Of a DNA stretch of 10,516 bases, positions 6,707-10,516 are shown one piece after another (the first letter of the stretch is position 1; every line of letters starts with the position of its first letter). The notes beneath the pieces are model-generated. The model searched no databases. It saw only the letters and a program-made list of their open reading frames with translations, and was not told the origin of the DNA. The position numbers and the translations under genes are program-made. Origin of the DNA: Saprospiraceae bacterium (GTDB lineage Bacteria > Bacteroidota > Bacteroidia > Chitinophagales > Saprospiraceae); the NCBI GenBank assembly GCA_023299965.1, contig JALZVN010000077.1:1-10516 (forward strand), written 5' to 3'.

Positions 6707-9700
6707 ATGCGTTTTTCTATAATTTTTCTGCTTTTTGGTTTCTTATTCCAAGGAGTTCAAGCCCAAAAAATTGATGTCTCTAAACTCGAAAATCTCAAAA
6801 TGAGAAATATCGGTCCCGCTGGTATGAGTGGTAGAGTCACAAGTATAGATGTAAATCTTTCTGCTCCTGAGAATATATACATCGGAACCGCATCCGGTGG
6901 AGTCTGGCATTCGAATAGTGGAGGCGTGAGATGGGAACCTATTTTCGATGATGCGCCTTTGCAATCTGTTGGCTCCTTGACGATCAACCAGCAGAATCCT
7001 GCCGAAATATGGGTAGGTACTGGAGAAGGAAATCCTAGAAATTCTCAAAACAGTGGAGAAGGTATATTTAAAACCATAGATGGCGGAAAGACTTGGAAGC
7101 GTATGGGTTTAGAAAAAACACGTGTCATCCATAGGATTATTATAGATCCTACAGATTCAGATATCGTATACGCTGGTGTACAAGGTCAATCGTGGGGAAG
7201 CAATTCTGAAAGAGGAGTATTTAAGACCACAGATGGTGGAAAGACTTGGAATAAAATTCTTTATGCTAATGAAAATACAGGAATTGCAGATTTGGTGATG
7301 GATCCTTCTAATCCAAATAAACTCATCGCTGCGATGTGGGAATTCGGTCGTAAACCTTGGACTTTTAAATCTGGTGGACCCGGCTCTGGAATGCACATCA
7401 CCTACGACGGAGGTGTAACATGGAAGAAATTAGACTCCAAGGAAAATGGAATGCCTAAGGGAGAGCTAGGGCGTATCGGTCTTTCTTTTGCTCCTTCAAA
7501 ACCTAATATATTATATGCACTTATTGAAGCCAAAGAAAACGGCTTGTACAAATCTGTAGACGGAGGTGAAAAGTGGAACCTGGTATCTAAGAAGAATATT
7601 GGAAACAGACCTTTTTACTACGCAGATATTTTTGTGGATAGCGGAAATGAAAATCGCTTATGGAATTTATACACGTATGTGTCTAAGAGTGAAGATGGAG
7701 GCAAGTCTTTTGAAGTTATTTTAGACTATGGCAAAGGAGTACATCCTGATCACCATGCTTTTTGGCAACATCCAGATGATCCTAGCTTCATGATCGAAGG
7801 AAACGATGGGGGAATAAATATCTCTAGAGACAATGGAGTAAATTGGAGATTTGTGGAGAATATACCGGTAGCGCAATTTTATCATATCAATTATGATATG
7901 GAGATCCCTTATAATATAGGCGGAGGTATGCAAGATAATGGTTCATGGGTCGGTCCTAGTAGTATTTGGAAACGAGGCGGTATTCGCAACGCAGATTGGC
8001 GCGAAGTTATGTTTGGGGATGGGTTTGACATGGTATTCAAACAGGATGATAGTCGCTATCTTTGGTCTATGTCGCAAGGAGGATTTCTTGGTTATGTGGA
8101 TAGAGAAACCGGATATACGCACAATGCAAAACCACTTCATCCAGAGGGGATAGAACTAAGATTCAATTGGAACGCAGCGATTGCTCAAAATCCTTTTGAC
8201 AAAGAGAGCATTTACTTTGGTAGTCAGTTTGTACACAAGAGTATGGACAACGGAAAGAGTTGGAAAATTATCTCTCCAGATCTGACTACTAATGATAGTA
8301 CAAAAATTCGCCTTGGATTCCAGACCGGTGGATTGACACCAGATGTAACGCGTGCGGAAAACCACGCAACCATTTTGTCTATCCTACCAAGTCCAGTGGA
8401 CGAAGATGTAATCTGGGTAGGTACAGATGATGGAAGACTTCAGCTTACTAGAGATGGGGGTAAGAACTGGACAGACCTAGCTAGCCGCATGACGGGAGCG
8501 CCCAACAATTGTTGGATCCCATATATAGAAGTATCTCAAAAGAATGCGGGCGAAGCATTTGTTGTAGTGAATCACTATAGACAAAATGACTGGAAGCCAT
8601 ATTTATATCATACGAGCAACTTCGGACAAAGCTTTACGCGTATCGCCGGACCTGATCAAGTGCAAGGGCATACGTTATCTGTTGTGCAAGATCCGGAAGA
8701 AGAGAATCTGCTATTTTTAGGAACAGATTATGGGTTGTATTTTTCATTAGACAAAGGACGTAACTGGAACAAATGGATGAAGGACTATCCATCTGTATCG
8801 ACAAGAGACCTGAAAATCCATCCAAGAGATCATGACTTGATCGTAGGTAGTTTTGGTAGAGCCGCATGGATATTCGATGACATAGAAGTGTTTAGAGCAA
8901 TGGCTAGATCGAATGGGGATTTGCTAAAAGAAGACTTTAAAGTTATTTCTTCTACAGTAGGCTATCAAGCCAATATCCGGTCAGTGGATGGAGTACGATT
9001 CACTGCAGACGCAAATTTTTTAGGAGATAACAAATCTGCTAATCCACAGATTACGATGTGGGTAAAGGAAAAAGAAAAAACGGACAAGCCAGATTTGCCG
9101 ACTTCCTTCCAAGGAAATAAGAAGAAAAAGAAAAAAAGTAAAAAGGACATCATGGCTAAAGCAGATGATAAGGAGGCTATGATGGATAAGAAGAAAAAGA
9201 AGAAAGGCGGATCTAAGGTGCTAGTGAATGTAGTAGATATGGCTGGAGATACAGTGAGAACCTATTCTAGGAAACTAAAGCCGGGAATGAACAGATTGCA
9301 ATGGGGGATGAATAGAGATGGTATTCGTTTTCCTTCTTGGCGTGAAGCTAAGAAAGACGATGACCCTCCAGGTGGTGGGGCAGATGTGGTACCAGGCATG
9401 TACAAAATGATTTGTACATACAATGAAGTCAAAGACTCAGTAATGATAGAGGTGAAATTAGATCCTAGATTAAATATTTCGGCTAGTCAAGTCGCACAAA
9501 AAGAAACTATGATCAAAGATTTTTACCAAACGATAGAGGTGGCAAAAGATGCTTTTGATAGATTGAAAGAAGCAAATAAAACAATCAGTTTGGTAAACGC
9601 TTCTATGAAGAATGCGCCCGATAGCATTCAGACACAAATCAAAGAATTGGGTGGCAGCTTGCAAGATACTATCAAACAAATGCAGCATATGTTTTTGTCT

Positions 9701-9961
9701 CCACAGGATGCAAAAGGAATAACGAGATCTGATGATAGGGTAGTGTCCTATTTATTTACCGCGCAGAGATATATCTTTAATGCGCAAGGTCAAAAAAGTC
9801 AGATGGCAGATATTGCAAAAGAGCAAGCACAGAATAAGTTGAATAAAGCCTTGATTCTTGTCAACTCCTTTTTTGAAAAAGAGTGGATAGAATATCAAGA
9901 AGAAGTGAAAGCCGCACAACCTCCTTTGTTTAAAGAGTATGCGCCTTTAAGATTGGAATAG
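6707..9961 (+). CDS. Exported Asp-box (BNR/VPS10-like) beta-propeller protein with FlgD-like Ig domain
   Basis: Residues 1-19 form a signal peptide (cleavage likely after VQA). From about 35 to 725 the protein carries Asp-box motifs (S/T-x-D-x-G-x-x-W/F) at 123, 174, 232, 283, 328, 373, 512, 581 and 680, plus degenerate copies at 69 and 636. This is the propeller architecture usually annotated as VPS10/sortilin-like or glycosyl-hydrolase-like; Asp-boxes are structural and do not prove catalysis. Residues about 745-920 look like a FlgD-type Ig domain (TVRTYSRKLKPGMNRLQWGMNRDG, ending VPGMYKM), split by a lysine-rich insert at about 787-837 with two runs of six Lys. Residues about 925-1070 are helical. 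The end (EYAPLRLE) is not a type IX sorting domain, so after Sec export it is probably periplasmic. The start is fixed by a TAA immediately before the ATG. Enzymatic activity or ligand unknown. Confidence 0.88.
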   Translation: MRFSIIFLLFGFLFQGVQAQKIDVSKLENLKMRNIGPAGMSGRVTSIDVNLSAPENIYIGTASGGVWHSNSGGVRWEPIFDDAPLQSVGSLTINQQNPAEIWVGTGEGNPRNSQNSGEGIFKTIDGGKTWKRMGLEKTRVIHRIIIDPTDSDIVYAGVQGQSWGSNSERGVFKTTDGGKTWNKILYANENTGIADLVMDPSNPNKLIAAMWEFGRKPWTFKSGGPGSGMHITYDGGVTWKKLDSKENGMPKGELGRIGLSFAPSKPNILYALIEAKENGLYKSVDGGEKWNLVSKKNIGNRPFYYADIFVDSGNENRLWNLYTYVSKSEDGGKSFEVILDYGKGVHPDHHAFWQHPDDPSFMIEGNDGGINISRDNGVNWRFVENIPVAQFYHINYDMEIPYNIGGGMQDNGSWVGPSSIWKRGGIRNADWREVMFGDGFDMVFKQDDSRYLWSMSQGGFLGYVDRETGYTHNAKPLHPEGIELRFNWNAAIAQNPFDKESIYFGSQFVHKSMDNGKSWKIISPDLTTNDSTKIRLGFQTGGLTPDVTRAENHATILSILPSPVDEDVIWVGTDDGRLQLTRDGGKNWTDLASRMTGAPNNCWIPYIEVSQKNAGEAFVVVNHYRQNDWKPYLYHTSNFGQSFTRIAGPDQVQGHTLSVVQDPEEENLLFLGTDYGLYFSLDKGRNWNKWMKDYPSVSTRDLKIHPRDHDLIVGSFGRAAWIFDDIEVFRAMARSNGDLLKEDFKVISSTVGYQANIRSVDGVRFTADANFLGDNKSANPQITMWVKEKEKTDKPDLPTSFQGNKKKKKKSKKDIMAKADDKEAMMDKKKKKKGGSKVLVNVVDMAGDTVRTYSRKLKPGMNRLQWGMNRDGIRFPSWREAKKDDDPPGGGADVVPGMYKMICTYNEVKDSVMIEVKLDPRLNISASQVAQKETMIKDFYQTIEVAKDAFDRLKEANKTISLVNASMKNAPDSIQTQIKELGGSLQDTIKQMQHMFLSPQDAKGITRSDDRVVSYLFTAQRYIFNAQGQKSQMADIAKEQAQNKLNKALILVNSFFEKEWIEYQEEVKAAQPPLFKEYAPLRLE

Positions 9962-9999
9962 GCTTTAAAAGTGTGGATATTAGTTTGATAGAAAACCTA

Positions 10000-10055
10000 T
10001 AAATTTTTAATTCCTTAGATAAAGGTGTCCCTTTTTTTAACCAATTAAAAATTTA
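10000..10055 (+). terminator. Perfect 13-bp inverted repeat enclosing a small hairpin and T-run
   Basis: TAAATTTTTAATT (10000-10012) is the exact reverse complement of AATTAAAAATTTA (10043-10055). Inside the 30-base loop, AAAGG (10021-10025) pairs with CCTTT (10030-10034), and seven T residues run from 10032 to 10038. It lies about 40 bases after the stop of the propeller gene. The inner hairpin with T-run resembles an intrinsic terminator and the outer arms could stabilise it. The inner stem is short, so strength is uncertain. Confidence 0.5.
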
Positions 10056-10163
10056 AATCTCGGTGTTAAATCAAATGGTTGGAATCTTGCTAACGGATAC
10101 AAATTGGTATTATATATACTTGCGTTGAAGTTTCTCTTTCGTAGTATAGCATGTATGTTTACA

Positions 10164-10310
10164 GATTGGGTCAGTTTTTTTTGGACTAGCGCTGTGCAAT
10201 GGTGAGGGTGATAACCCGAAGTGCGTAGCACCGAACGGAACCGTGAGCCATGAAACATAGCGACCGTGACATCCCGACTTTCTCGGGAATGTCAGGGAAG
10301 GCCCCAAATC
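10164..10310. repeat. GC-richer palindromic element with near-inverted ends, candidate interspersed repeat
   Basis: GATTGGG (10164-10170) can pair with CCC-A-AATC (10303-10310, one bulged base), framing about 147 bases that are visibly GC-richer than the surrounding sequence. Inside are GGGT/ACCC (10206-10217), GTGC-GTA-GCAC (10221-10231), the palindrome-like CGGAACCG (10236-10243), and the hairpin at 10267-10294. GTGAGGG (10202-10208) and TGCGTAGCA (10222-10230) recur in the same order in the element at 6281-6404. No coding content is convincing on either strand. Repeat-family status is inferred from only two related copies. Confidence 0.4.
10267..10294. other. Stable hairpin TGACAT-CCCGA / TCGGG-A-ATGTCA
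   Basis: TGACATCCCGA (10267-10277) pairs with TCGGG (10283-10287) and ATGTCA (10289-10294), with one bulged A and a five-base loop. This is the most GC-rich stem in the window. No T-run follows on the + strand, so it is not a standard intrinsic terminator, though it could act as an RNA 3'-end stabiliser or belong to the surrounding repeat. Confidence 0.55.
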
Positions 10311-10403
10311 AGCTATTTATATGCAGTTGAGTCGACTAAACTATGCAGTATATTTCACATCTCATCAACCTTTTTTGTATTATTGTAAATAAAAACTAGA
10401 CCA

Positions 10404-10516
10404 TTGACTAATCAGTACAGACGTAAATTTTTGCATCAGTTCCTCACTGGAGCGGCGATGCTGTCTACCTATCCATGGCTTAAGCCCTTTGTTGATGACT
10501 TCTCTGCGTTGGCAAT
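10404..10516 (+). CDS. N-terminus of a protein with a twin-arginine (Tat) signal, cut by window end
   Basis: A frame opens after the TAA at 10386-10388 and runs off the right edge. Read from TTG at 10404, the product starts MTNQYRRKFLHQFLTGAAML. This has a twin-arginine motif (YRRKFLHQF) followed by a hydrophobic stretch, as in Tat-exported folded proteins. The first ATG (10458) would remove the motif, so the TTG start is preferred; it follows an A-rich leader (AAATAAAAAC). About 37 residues are visible, too few to name a family. Tat substrates are commonly cofactor-binding oxidoreductases or metallo-hydrolases, but nothing here decides between them. It lies 442 bases after the propeller gene and is likely a separate unit. 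Confidence 0.6.
   Translation, partial: MTNQYRRKFLHQFLTGAAMLSTYPWLKPFVDDFSALA

Noticed and set aside
6743..7048. Minus-strand open frame of 101 codons inside the propeller gene
   Set aside because: Antisense shadow of a strongly supported gene; no domain or signal. The same applies to the other short minus-strand frames in the large genes.
7938..8153. 71-codon + strand open frame inside the propeller gene
   Set aside because: Alternate-frame shadow of a continuous Asp-box coding region.
10037..10258. Minus-strand open frames around 10037-10307
   Set aside because: They run through the palindromic element and the terminator-like repeat; the translations have no recognisable content.

Overview
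The window looks like a chromosomal segment from a Bacteroidota bacterium, probably Saprospiria or a relative. The reasons are a recognisable GldM protein of the type IX secretion/gliding machinery, a very large AsmA-type protein, and a secreted Asp-box (BNR) propeller protein of a kind common in this phylum. The DNA is AT-rich, and A-rich leaders replace Shine-Dalgarno sites in front of the genes. The class-level placement is inference. All genes lie on the + strand but are separated by long intergenic regions, so they look like separate transcription units rather than one operon.

Layout. 1-3428: the 3' part of a giant AsmA/TamB-like envelope protein, open to the left edge. 3429-3784: a gap with a weak hairpin after the stop and an operator-like set of three alternating heptamers. 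3785-5413: a complete gldM-like gene without its usual partners gldK, gldL or gldN. 5503-6222: a small exported alpha/beta hydrolase with an intact Ser-Asp-His triad. 6223-6706: a gap whose first 180 bases are packed with hairpins. 6707-9961: a 1084-residue exported Asp-box propeller protein with a FlgD-like Ig domain interrupted by a polylysine insert. 9962-10403: a gap with a nested terminator-like inverted repeat and a second palindrome-rich element that shares motifs with the one at 6281-6404. 10404-10516: the start of a new gene with a twin-arginine signal, cut by the right edge.

The common theme is the cell envelope. Every gene product is predicted to sit in, act in, or pass through the inner membrane and periplasm: AsmA-like inter-membrane protein, GldM motor/secretion subunit, secreted hydrolase, secreted propeller protein, Tat-exported protein. 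No functional coupling between them is demonstrated by the sequence. I see no CRISPR array, tRNA, rRNA, transposase or phage gene, and no convincing new multi-gene system. The points most worth following up are the orphan gldM, the pair of related palindromic intergenic elements, the operator-like repeats upstream of gldM, and the lysine-rich insert in the propeller protein.
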